A stretch of 52,431 nt of DNA from CAYYWP01 sp050176585 (GTDB taxonomy: Bacteria; Desulfobacterota; Binatia; HRBIN30; CADEER01), in NCBI GenBank assembly GCA_050176585.1, contig JBFXHX010000029.1:1-52431 (forward strand). The letters are read 5' to 3'. The first letter of the stretch is position 1. Each line of letters starts with the position of its first letter. Below, piece by piece: positions 35,815 through 42,449 of the stretch. A program made the position numbers and the translations under genes. The notes under the pieces were generated by a model. That model worked only from the letters and a program-made list of their open reading frames with translations. It was not told where the DNA came from and made no database searches.

Positions 35815-36179
35815 GGTCTTGATAGACAACGCGCTGTCACCGGTGGTCGCCGAGCACCTGTGTCGCGCCGGCCACGACGCCGTGCACGTGCGCTCATGCG
35901 ACATGTCGAGCGCCAGCGACCAGGAGGTCTTCGCACGTGCCGCCAAGGAAGACCGCGTGCTGGTGTGAGCCGATATCGATTTCGGCGCCCTCTTGGCGAT
36001 CCGAGCAGAAGCTGCCCTCGGTGATCCTGTTTCGCCGTGCGAGCCAGCGCCGGCCCGACGTTCAGACACAGCTGTCGTGCGCCAACCTTCCCAACCTACG
36101 GGCAGTGCTGGGGGAAGGTGTCGTTATCCTGGAAGATGCCCGCGTGCGCGTTCGGCTCCTGCCGATCAACCGCAGCTGA
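35811..36179 (+). pseudogene. Decayed DUF5615 PIN-like toxin (copy 1)
   Basis: Alignment to 38458-38832 shows a one-base loss just after the start (TTGAGGTCTTGATAGAC), a TGA replacing Ser in RVLVSAD near 35966, and a two-base loss near 36007. Between lesions the protein is close to the intact copy (LIDNALSPVVAEHLCRAGHD; LPSVILFRRASQRRPDVQ). At least three independent lesions make it non-functional. Confidence 0.8.
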
Positions 36180-36221
36180 CGAAGCTCTTTGTGACCCAGC
36201 CGAGCGTGATCATTTCCCGAA

Positions 36222-36551
36222 TCAGGTCTCTTTCGCGGGTAACGGCAGCGAGCGCCACGCGTCCACGTGCTGCCGCACCTCGTTGATCATCGAGGTCGTC
36301 TCGTACTGCTGCGCCTTGGTTGAGAGACCCTTCCCTCGTCGAAGATGATCTCTTCCTGCGCCGCGACCTTCTTGTGCTTCTTCGGCTTCGGGATCGGCGT
36401 GATGAAGGCGGCGGGGCGGCGCGCCTCGACGGTCTGCTGGGTCGGCTGCCCCGGTCTCGTCCAGCTCCCAGTGCCGCCGCGGGCACTCGCAGGGAGAGTT
36501 CAGGATCGGGTGATCAAAGAACGGATTCGACGTCGGCTGCGAGGCGCTCAC
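36222..36551 (-). pseudogene. N-terminal remnant of a BPTD_3080-type restriction endonuclease
   Basis: From GTG 36551 the frame reads NPFFDHPILNSP, then PRRHWELDETG, which I recognise as the conserved N-terminus of the BPTD_3080 family (type III-like restriction helicase-nuclease). An extra base after DETG shifts the frame. In the next frame the family sequence continues as QPTQQTVEARRPAAFITPIP, KPKK and EEIIFDEG, then a second shift returns to GKGLSTKAQQYETTSMINEV and a stop follows PLPAKET. The helicase and nuclease parts are missing. It abuts the end of toxin remnant copy 1. Confidence 0.65.
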
Positions 36552-36606
36552 GTCAACACCCCACGAAACAGAAAGACACGAACGCCGCGTGCCATGGGCT
36601 GCGCGG

Positions 36607-37086
36607 TCAAGCGCACAGCCGATCGAGTGGTACGCCGAGCCGGTTGAGGTGGCGAGTCAGTGCCGCGCGCCTCTCGGGGGGCGGCGTCCATAGCATGAGC
36701 TTCCCATGGCACCGCACCGACGTGGGGAAGAGCCAGCGCCGGCCCACCTCCCAGAGAAACGCATCCTGCGGGTCGCCGACCAGGTACTCGTCCATGACCG
36801 TCAGCCGCGGCTGCCGATCGGGGGTCCAGATGCGGATGACGTCGACGGCACCGATGATGGCGCTGGACGGCCAGGCGGACTCTTCCTCCAACCCCGCCTT
36901 GGCGATCGCCTGCTGGTACAGGCGCTCGGTGCGCAGCTGCGGCAGACCACCGGCCTTCCCAGAACTGGCGTGCATGAGCAGCACGCCCGGCCGCTTCGGC
37001 CCCCAGCTCCGGCACTCGTACTTCTTCACGCCCGAGAGCAGCAGGCTCGCCCACGGCTGACGCACCGACAACACCTTGATCTCCAC
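36607..37086 (-). CDS. ASCH-domain protein
   Basis: The gene starts at GTG 37086, giving 159 residues. The N-terminal LSVRQPWASLLLSGVKKYECRSW-type block is the ASCH signature (PUA-like beta-barrel with the GxKxxExR core, here GVKKYECR), followed by PGVLLMHAS and a central IIGAVDVIRI strand. ASCH domains bind RNA or modified nucleosides, and some act as nucleases or deaminases. It is intact, unlike its neighbours, and lies upstream of the restriction remnant on the same strand, so it may be a survivor of a defence cluster. Confidence 0.7.
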   Translation of the reverse strand: MEIKVLSVRQPWASLLLSGVKKYECRSWGPKRPGVLLMHASSGKAGGLPQLRTERLYQQAIAKAGLEEESAWPSSAIIGAVDVIRIWTPDRQPRLTVMDEYLVGDPQDAFLWEVGRRWLFPTSVRCHGKLMLWTPPPERRAALTRHLNRLGVPLDRLCA

Positions 37087-37389
37087 TCGCCCCCCCGCTC
37101 TGTCGTACTCCTCCAGACCCTGTCCAGCCTCGAAGGTTCTGCTCCCCCCCCCCCTTTGTCGAGTTGGAGAGTCCCGCGCGACACAGACGCCAGGGGTGTT
37201 TGCGGCAAGGGATCGGCCTCGTCAAGGTTCAGCGACGTCAGCGGCTGTCGCCGGTGCCCCACCATCCCGAGGAGCGCGGCCGGAGCTGATGCATCCAGCT
37301 GACCGTGATTGTCGACGCCCGGAGCGGCGGAGCCCTAACCGCCACGTCGACTAAGCCGTGCTGAAGGCCGAAGCACCACGAGCGACCCG
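37087..37389. other. Intergenic region with a C11 tract
   Basis: About 300 bp upstream of the ASCH gene without a supported gene. It contains an uninterrupted run of eleven C at 37144-37154, 58 bp upstream of the ASCH start, and a shorter C7 run just before the start codon. Confidence 0.4.
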
Positions 37390-37665
37390 TCATTCCTTCG
37401 CAACGTGCTTCAGCTCAGTGAACCACTCTCGCACCGCGCCCGGCGTGACGAGGTCTCGCAATTCAACGATCGCCGGGTTTGCAGCACACAAAGAGACGAA
37501 TGCATTCGCGAGTCCGTCCCATGCGTCATCGGGAGGGCTCTCACGCACGCCGAGGCCACACGCATCGGGCGTGCGGTTGCCCTTCCACTCGTTCAGAAGC
37601 TGAAACGTATGACGAGATTCGACTGGTCGTTCGTGCTTGCGGGCTTTCGCGGATGACGTGATCGA
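37390..37665 (-). pseudogene. C-terminal remnant of an unrecognised gene
   Basis: A protein-like frame without a start codon runs from after a TGA (37668-37666) to the TGA at 37392-37390. It contains RHTFQLLNEWKGNRTPDACG, then PPDDAWDGLANAFVSLCAAN and a final WFTELKHVAKE. An adjacent frame upstream (AVIDHVIRESP) looks continuous with it, suggesting one frameshift. The composition is protein-like, but I do not recognise the family. Confidence 0.35.
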
Positions 37666-37927
37666 TCACCGCGCAGCGTCCGGCCACCAAGGGGTGAGTG
37701 CTGCCGTTCCGCCAACGCTCCTCATACGGAACTGCTCAGGCCGCAGCACACCGAGCACGTTGAACACTCGAGGCGCCACAAGGCGCCCTGCCGTGTAGCG
37801 GCAACGCCAGCGATCTCTGCGGAACACCGCGGGAAGCGCCCATAGGGGCGAGGAGTCGCTCGATGATGGGCGACCTTCAGTGCCCCCAGTTGCAAGGTGC
37901 CTGCCTTCAGCGTATCCGCGCGGGCTG

Positions 37928-37984
37928 GGTTGCCGGTTTGGCCCGATTTCTCCTTGCAAAGTGGAGTGGTCCCAACGGGAATCG
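37928..37984 (-). repeat. Distal copy of the tRNA-Glu 3'-end direct repeat (candidate att site)
   Basis: The 57 bases match 41381-41437 at 55 positions (mismatches in GATTTC/GAATTC and TTGCAAAG/TTGGAAAG). On the minus strand the repeat begins CGATTCCCGTTGGGACCA, the last 18 bases of tRNA-Glu, and runs 39 bases beyond it. No complete tRNA is present here. Confidence 0.8.
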
Positions 37985-38230
37985 GAGCCGTCGGCGACCG
38001 GCGCCTGCAGAAGCGGGAAATGCCGGCCAAGGCTGTAAAATCGAGGCCGCGACGGGCTTCACGGCCCCGATCGCCGTACCGAAAAAACCCTCAAAAACCC
38101 CTAGTCGAGGCCGAAACTGCGAACCGTTCGCAGTCGCTCCACGTGCCCGTAGCCCGTCCGCAGCGCCGAAGAACCAGGACGCCGGGCGTTGACATGTGGT
38201 ATGGTTGCCAAGCGTAGCGGAGTGTAGCCG

Positions 38231-38461
38231 ATGAGATTCTCTCGCATCACCGTCGATCCGAACCTGATGGGGGGAGTGCCCTGCATCCGGGGGCTACGCC
38301 TGCCAGTGGCCACCGTCGTCGGGATGGTCGCCGACGGCATGTCCGAAGCCGAGATCCTTCGCGACTACCCCGACCTCGAACCGGCCGACATCCGCGAGGC
38401 GCTGCACTACGCGGCTGCCGCGGTTTGTGAGCGCGAGTTGCCGCTCGTCAAAGCCGGTTGA
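38231..38461 (+). CDS. DUF433 antitoxin-like protein
   Basis: 76 residues: ITVDPNLMGGVPCIRGLRLP, VATVVGMVADGMSEAEIL and YPDLEPADIREALHYAAA are hallmarks of DUF433, a small HTH-like family that partners DUF5615 PIN-like proteins. The stop overlaps the next start as TTGA (38458-38461). It is expected to bind and neutralise the toxin and repress the operon. TTGACA at 38189-38194 is a possible -35 box, but no good -10 follows. Confidence 0.85.
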   Translation: MRFSRITVDPNLMGGVPCIRGLRLPVATVVGMVADGMSEAEILRDYPDLEPADIREALHYAAAAVCERELPLVKAG

Positions 38462-38832
38462 GGTTTCTGATCGACAATGCGCTGTCACCGGCGGTCGCCG
38501 AGCACCTGTGTCGCGCCGGCCACGACGCCGTGCACGTGCGCTCATACGACATGTCCAGCGCCAGCGACCCGGAGGTCTTCGCACGTGCCGCCAAAGAAGA
38601 CCGCGTGCTGGTGTCAGCCGATACGGATTTCGGCGCCCTCTTGGCGATCCGCGAAGAGAAGCTGCCCTCCGTGATCCTGCTTCGCCGTGCGAGCCAGCGC
38701 CGGCCCGACGTTCAGGCTCAGCTGTTGTGCGCCAACCTTCCCAACCTACAAGCAGTACTGGGGGAAGGTGCCGTCGTCATTCTGGAAGATGCCCGCGTGC
38801 GGGTTCGACTCCTGCCGATCAACCGCGGCTGA
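38458..38832 (+). CDS. DUF5615 PIN-like toxin
   Basis: It starts at TTG 38458, overlapping the antitoxin stop by four bases, and has 124 residues. MRFLIDNALSPAVAEHLCRA, then HDAVHVRSYDMSSASDPEVF and RVLVSADTDFGALL carry the conserved acidic residues (D6, the SxxD region, and DTDFG) of the Mut7-C/PIN-like fold. It is likely a ribonuclease toxin (inference from family). The codon order matches copy 1 at 35811-36179, which is decayed. Confidence 0.83.
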   Translation: MRFLIDNALSPAVAEHLCRAGHDAVHVRSYDMSSASDPEVFARAAKEDRVLVSADTDFGALLAIREEKLPSVILLRRASQRRPDVQAQLLCANLPNLQAVLGEGAVVILEDARVRVRLLPINRG

Positions 38833-39267
38833 CGAGCCCTACGTCACCCCCGCGAGTGATCATTCCCCGCATCAGCGTCTCCTTTGATCTTCGGCCTCTC
38901 GGCGAGCGAGACAGCGCGCGCCGCCCATCTGGTTGACCTCGCGTTCGAGAGTAGCCAGATGCGGATAACGGCCAAGGCGCAACGGAACCGCAAATCTACC
39001 GCCACACCCGCGGCTGCCGCCACTGATCGCAAGGCTAAGAAGGCCGGCGCCGAAGCTCGCCGGAAGTGATGGCGTGGATACCTGAAGGTGGGCTCGGCGG
39101 CAATCGCAATTTCTAGTAACCGCTGCCGATCTGCCCCCCCGGCGAAGCCCGGCGCACCGCATCCCACGCTTGCGCTACGTTGACCTCGGGTTCCACACCC
39201 GGATCAGAGTGAGCCGGCGCGATTCGCAGTTGAGGACGGGGGCTCACTGCGGCATCCTCCCGGCCGC
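38833..39267. other. Region without a supported gene after the toxin-antitoxin pair
   Basis: The first 50 bp (GTGATCATTCCCCGCATCAG and flanks) resemble 36180-36235 downstream of the decayed copy, so the duplicated unit extends past the toxin gene. A 61-codon ORF (38884-39069) with a Lys/Ala-rich end is not convincing. Confidence 0.4.
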
Positions 39268-39654
39268 ATGCAGGAGCTGTACTGCTGGCGCTGCCGATGC
39301 GAGATTCCGATGCTCGACGAGACGGAGTTCGAGCAGGTCCTCATCGAGCTGCGGTTCGGCTTCGACAACCGGGCGCGCGGACTGCCGGAGGCCGAAGCGT
39401 ACCGGTCCGCCCTCGACCTCTATGAGGAGTTCACCGGCCTGCGCGAGACGAACCCGCGCGCGCTGTACCACCACCGAATCGCCATGTACGGACCGCCATG
39501 CGCGCAGTGCGGCAAGCCCTTGCGTACGCCGGCTGCTCGCTTTTGTGCGGCGTGCTGGCATCGCGTCCGCGAGCCGGGAGCGCGATTCGTTGACACGGTG
39601 AGCCCGCGCGTCTGGTTCACCTATCAGCTCATGCAGGACGACGACGGCAAGTGA
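39268..39654 (+). CDS. Small zinc-ribbon-type protein of unknown function
   Basis: 128 residues. ELYCWRCRCEIPMLDE at the N-terminus and CAQCGKPLRTPAARFCAACW near residues 75-95 supply three CxxC-like pairs, consistent with structural zinc. The middle is an acidic helical segment (LDLYEEFTGLRETNPRALYHHR). I recognise this as a recurrent hypothetical-protein pattern but know no function. ATG 39268 is the natural start. It is intact inside an otherwise decaying island. Confidence 0.7.
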   Translation: MQELYCWRCRCEIPMLDETEFEQVLIELRFGFDNRARGLPEAEAYRSALDLYEEFTGLRETNPRALYHHRIAMYGPPCAQCGKPLRTPAARFCAACWHRVREPGARFVDTVSPRVWFTYQLMQDDDGK

Positions 39655-39747
39655 CGCTAGCTGACGGCACCGACGCACCGCTTGCTCACACCGCGCCAGG
39701 CACGTTACCCAACGCCGGGCCATTCGCCGCGCCGGTGGTCCGTGGGA

Positions 39748-40033
39748 GCTGAGAGCAACCGAACCCTACGACCGGGAGAAGCAGCTCCAAGAACTTCTCG
39801 TGGTCAGCCGGACTAATCCCGCTGCATCATCTTGGCGACCAAGTGCTCAACCCGTGCGTCGCCGTGCGGGAACTGCCCCTCCGCCCGGCCGGGATGCTCG
39901 ATCTTCTCGCGGTCGACCAAGCGGGCAATCTTACCTTGGTCGAGTGCAAGCTCGACGCGAACGCGGAGAGCAAGCGCACCGTCGTCGCCCAGGTGTCGAG
40001 TACGCCAGTGCCCTCTGGCGCATGGAGTACGAC
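39748..40033 (+). pseudogene. Remnant of a PD-(D/E)XK nuclease-like gene, cut by an IS end
   Basis: Three reading frames must be joined: ATEPYDREKQLQELLV, then GDQVLNPCVAVRELPLRPAG with MLDLLAVD and LTLVECKLDAN, then EYASALWRMEYD. The Asp in GMLDLLAVD and ECK in LVECKLD match the D-ExK pattern. The coding sequence stops where the IS3-type end begins at 40034; its apparent TGA is the first triplet of that end. Multiple shifts and truncation mean it is not functional. Confidence 0.55.
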
Positions 40034-40152
40034 TGACCTGCCCCCCGCGAATTAGCCCATTTTGAACTTAGTTCCGCCGGCGGTAAGGGACTCCGGAAGG
40101 GAGTCGGGATGAAGCGGAAGCGATTCAGCGAAGAGCAGATCATTGGCATCCG
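40034..40152 (+). mobile_element. IS3-family left-end remnant
   Basis: TGACCTGCCCCCCGCGAATT at 40034 resembles the terminal inverted repeat of an IS3-family subgroup. ATG 40109 opens MKRKRFSEEQIIGI, the start of an IS3 OrfA transposase. The match ends at about 40152, where unrelated dehydrogenase sequence begins on the other strand. The rest of the element, including OrfB and the right end, is missing. Confidence 0.65.
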
Positions 40153-40345
40153 CGCACCGTGCGAAAGCCTGCTCTTCACCGCCGACCATCACGGCGAGAG
40201 CGCTCTTCTCTGCGCCCGACTGCCCGCCCGATACCGGCGCATCGAGCAACTGGAGTCCCCGTGCCTTCGCCGTCTCGTATAGCTCGCGGGAAAGCCGAGC
40301 CGACGCGCTGGTGTGATCGATGAAAGTCGCACCTGGCTCCGACGT
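40153..40345 (-). pseudogene. Internal fragment of a 3-hydroxyisobutyrate dehydrogenase-family gene
   Basis: The minus strand reads PGATFIDHTSASARLSRELY, then KARGLQLLDAPVSGGQSGAE and LAVMVGGEEQAFARC. DAPVSGG is the signature segment of beta-hydroxyacid dehydrogenases. Neither the N-terminal NAD motif nor the C-terminal domain is present, so about 65 residues survive, fused at one side to the IS3 remnant. Confidence 0.65.
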
Positions 40346-40405
40346 GCCCACCCGAGGCCGGCGCTCAAGGAAACGCCGGGTTGCAATGCCGCGTGGTGCG
40401 CGCGC

Positions 40406-40600
40406 CTATCGGCACGTACAAATCACTGGCGGCCGCGGCTTGAAGATGGGCACCTGCGAGCCAGTCCGGTACTCACCAACTGTCTTGCCCTGGCGGGTGC
40501 AGAGCCCTTCGCATTCCTCCAGGCTTGGTTTGCCGGCAGCACAGGCTACGCACAGGGCGAACGTCGCGGTGACAAGAATGCGGGCAAGCAGAACGATCAT
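40406..40600 (-). CDS. Small Cys-rich putative lipoprotein
   Basis: 64 residues from ATG 40600. The N-terminal MIVLLARILVTATFALCVAC is a hydrophobic signal with a lipobox-like LCVAC ending at Cys20. The rest has Cys in LEECEGLC and VICTC, enough for two disulfides. It should be exported and lipid-anchored if translated. No family recognised. Confidence 0.45.
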   Translation of the reverse strand: MIVLLARILVTATFALCVACAAGKPSLEECEGLCTRQGKTVGEYRTGSQVPIFKPRPPVICTCR

Positions 40601-40889
40601 CGGCCGCGAGGTTATCCGACGGGATCGTCATAGGCAAAGAATAGCCCCCGGCCGAGCGCGGGGTGAGGAAGGCAGCGCCATTGCCAGCTACCGGATGCGC
40701 CGCCCGGATAGAGGGCAGCGGCGGCCAGGTAAAGCGCGGCGCCCGTCGCCGACTTTCGACCTAGATGCTGCTGTGTGCCCAGTGTCGCACACGCCATGGA
40801 GGGCCTGAACTCGACCACCGCATGGTCAGCAGAAGCAGTGAGGCGGCCCGACCTTGGTCGTGCATCAGGCGACGCTGCGGATCGACACC

Positions 40890-41345
40890 GCAACTGCCCG
40901 TGCCGATGGAACCAGCGTTACGCCCTCAGACTCCAGCTCCACGTCACCGGCTGGCGGACCTCCGAGATCGCTGCCGAGCTGCGCTACTCCCCCCACCACG
41001 TCTCGATGACCGTCAACTCGCCGTTGTTTCAGAACCGCAAGGCGGCGCTCCTTCGCCGGCTTGAGCGCGCTGCGCACGCCGACGTGCTCGACGAAATCCG
41101 CCGTGAAGCTATTCCCAACTTGGACTTCCTGTGCGGCCTACGCGACGATGGCACGCTCCCGGCGCGGGTCAGACTGCGTGCGGCCGTGGCGATCGCTGAC
41201 CAACTCGATCGGGTGCTGCCCCGGGGAGGCGCGTTCAGGGGTGGTACTCGCTCGCGTACTCCTGATGGCCGGCGAGGCGGAAGCCCAGCTTCGGCTGCTC
41301 GAGGAGAACGCGCAGCCGGCTACACAGCGCGCCGTAGCGCAAAGG
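40890..41345 (+). pseudogene. Frameshifted HTH protein resembling a phage terminase small subunit
   Basis: RLQLHVTGWRTSEIAAELRY, then SPHHVSMTVNSPLFQNRKAA and a helical RLRAAVAIADQLDRVLP match the layout of small-terminase or phBC6A51-type HTH proteins. After VLPRGG near 41230 the frame is lost, and a plausible C-terminus (VLLMAGEAEAQLRLLEENAQ) continues one frame over. No clear start was found upstream of 40890. It ends just before the 41381 repeat and hints at a phage origin for the island. Confidence 0.45.
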
Positions 41346-41380
41346 GGGCCGGATTCGGAAACCGTCAACCCTCGGTCGAA

Positions 41381-41437
41381 GGTTGCCGGTTTGGCCCGAA
41401 TTCTCCTTGGAAAGTGGAGTGGTCCCAACGGGAATCG
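41381..41437 (-). repeat. Proximal copy of the tRNA-Glu 3'-end direct repeat (candidate att site)
   Basis: This copy overlaps the last 18 bases of the intact tRNA-Glu gene and continues 39 bases downstream of it. See 37928-37984 for the partner. Confidence 0.8.
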
Positions 41438-41492
41438 AACCCGTGTTACCGACGTGAGAGGCCGGTGTCCTAGGCCGCTAGACGATGGGACC
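41420..41492 (-). tRNA. tRNA-Glu (anticodon CTC)
   Basis: On the minus strand GGTCCCA pairs with TGGGACC, the anticodon arm is CCGGC-CTCTCAC-GTCGG, and the T-loop TTCGATT lies in GGG/CCC context. CCA is not encoded. Its 3' end serves as the candidate integration site. Confidence 0.92.
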
Positions 41493-41612
41493 GAATTTGC
41501 GCGCTGATGATTGATCGCTGCCGTCGCCGCCTGAACAGACAATGAGCCGGGTGGATGGCCCGGCTCATCACTGCGCCGCTACTCGCTTGCGGCGACGACC
41601 CTTACCCTTGAG

Positions 41613-41685
41613 CTGAGGAGGTAGGACTCGAACCTACAATCGCCTGATCCAGAGTCAGGTGGCTTACCAATTAGCCGACTCCTCA
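41613..41685 (-). tRNA. tRNA-Gln (anticodon CTG)
   Basis: On the minus strand TGAGGAG pairs with CTCCTCA, the anticodon arm is CCTGA-CTCTGGA-TCAGG, and the T-arm is TAGG-TTCGAGT-CCTA. CCA is not encoded. It lies 120 bp upstream of tRNA-Glu on the same strand, probably co-transcribed. Confidence 0.92.
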
Positions 41686-41795
41686 ACAATGCTCGCGGTA
41701 GATTACCGAAGGCCGATCCCAAGTCAACCCTGCGCGGCGCGGGCACACGCCGCCGCCAGTGCCACTGCGCTCGCGCGCACCGAGCGCGCGCACCG

Positions 41796-42449
41796 CTAAC
41801 CGGAAGGCAGGCGACTGCGCGGCGGGCGCAGTCGCACGACGCCGACCGCCGCGCCGTCGGCGCGCGCGAGCACGGCGCGTATCGCGCCCGCGATAGCCTC
41901 GTCCGAAACAGCCGCGATCGCTCGCGGGCGTCCGTCGATGACCACCTGCGCGACGTGCGCTGGAGCGAGCGCGCGGGCGAGGCCGTCGGCCAGGCACATC
42001 AGGCCTTCGCGCACCACGACCGCGCTGGCATCGTCATCCGCGGCCTGGTCGATGACGAACACGATCGCGCCCTGCCCCGCCGCCTGCATGGTCAGCCCGG
42101 CGGCGCGCGCCGTGAAGAACGCTGCGCGCAGCGAGCCGTCGAGCAGCACCTGCCACGCGCGCAAGCTCGCCGTGCGCGCCGACGCGCGTCGGCGCGGCAT
42201 CGCGCGGATGACCAGCGCGTCGAGCCGGCCGAGCTCGCGGCGCGCCGCGGCGATCAGCCGGTCGGAAGCGGCCGCGGCGCGCTCTCCGCGCAGACGCGCA
42301 TCGGGCAGCGCGGCTTGCCGCACCGCCGCTCCGCCCGCAGCGAGCGCGCGCGCGAGTCCCGCCGCGGGCGCCACGGCCGGCGCGCACAGCACGATCGCTG
42401 GGGCTGGCGCACGCCGATCGCCGGCGCGCCGCGGCGGTTGGCGACTCAC
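41796..42449 (-). CDS. Degenerate short-chain dehydrogenase-like protein
   Basis: 217 residues with an SDR-like fold pattern (LIAAARRELGRLDALVIRA, then WQVLLDGSLRAAFFTARAAG and GQGAIVFVID). The glycine-rich TGxxxGIG motif is replaced by CAPAVAPAAGLAR. The catalytic YxxxK position reads VVVRE, and the preceding Ser is not evident. It is probably not an active oxidoreductase and could be a scaffold or subunit. It starts at GTG 42449, overlapping the TGA of the quinone oxidoreductase as GTGA, so the two are co-translated. The sequence is Ala/Arg-rich. Confidence 0.6.
   Translation of the reverse strand: MSRQPPRRAGDRRAPAPAIVLCAPAVAPAAGLARALAAGGAAVRQAALPDARLRGERAAAASDRLIAAARRELGRLDALVIRAMPRRRASARTASLRAWQVLLDGSLRAAFFTARAAGLTMQAAGQGAIVFVIDQAADDDASAVVVREGLMCLADGLARALAPAHVAQVVIDGRPRAIAAVSDEAIAGAIRAVLARADGAAVGVVRLRPPRSRLPSG

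Larger units (their letters stand above)
37928..41437. mobile_element. Candidate integrated element or island flanked by tRNA-Glu direct repeats
   Basis: Direct repeats at 37928-37984 and 41381-41437 bound about 3.45 kb of accessory DNA adjoining the 3' end of tRNA-Glu(CTC), the classic arrangement left by a tyrosine recombinase. Contents: an intact DUF433/DUF5615 pair, a zinc-ribbon protein, a nuclease-like remnant, an IS3-family end, a dehydrogenase fragment, a small lipoprotein and a frameshifted phage-type HTH protein. No integrase gene is visible, so it is immobile or a deletion remnant. A simple segmental duplication is the alternative. Confidence 0.6.

Noticed and set aside
38189..38217. 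Promoter for the toxin-antitoxin pair based on a perfect TTGACA.
   Set aside because: The hexamer 17 bases downstream is GCGTAG, a poor -10 box; not strong enough to list.
38884..39069. 61-codon ORF with a Lys/Ala-rich end downstream of the intact toxin gene.
   Set aside because: No recognisable motif or ribosome-binding site; composition could be chance in GC-rich DNA.
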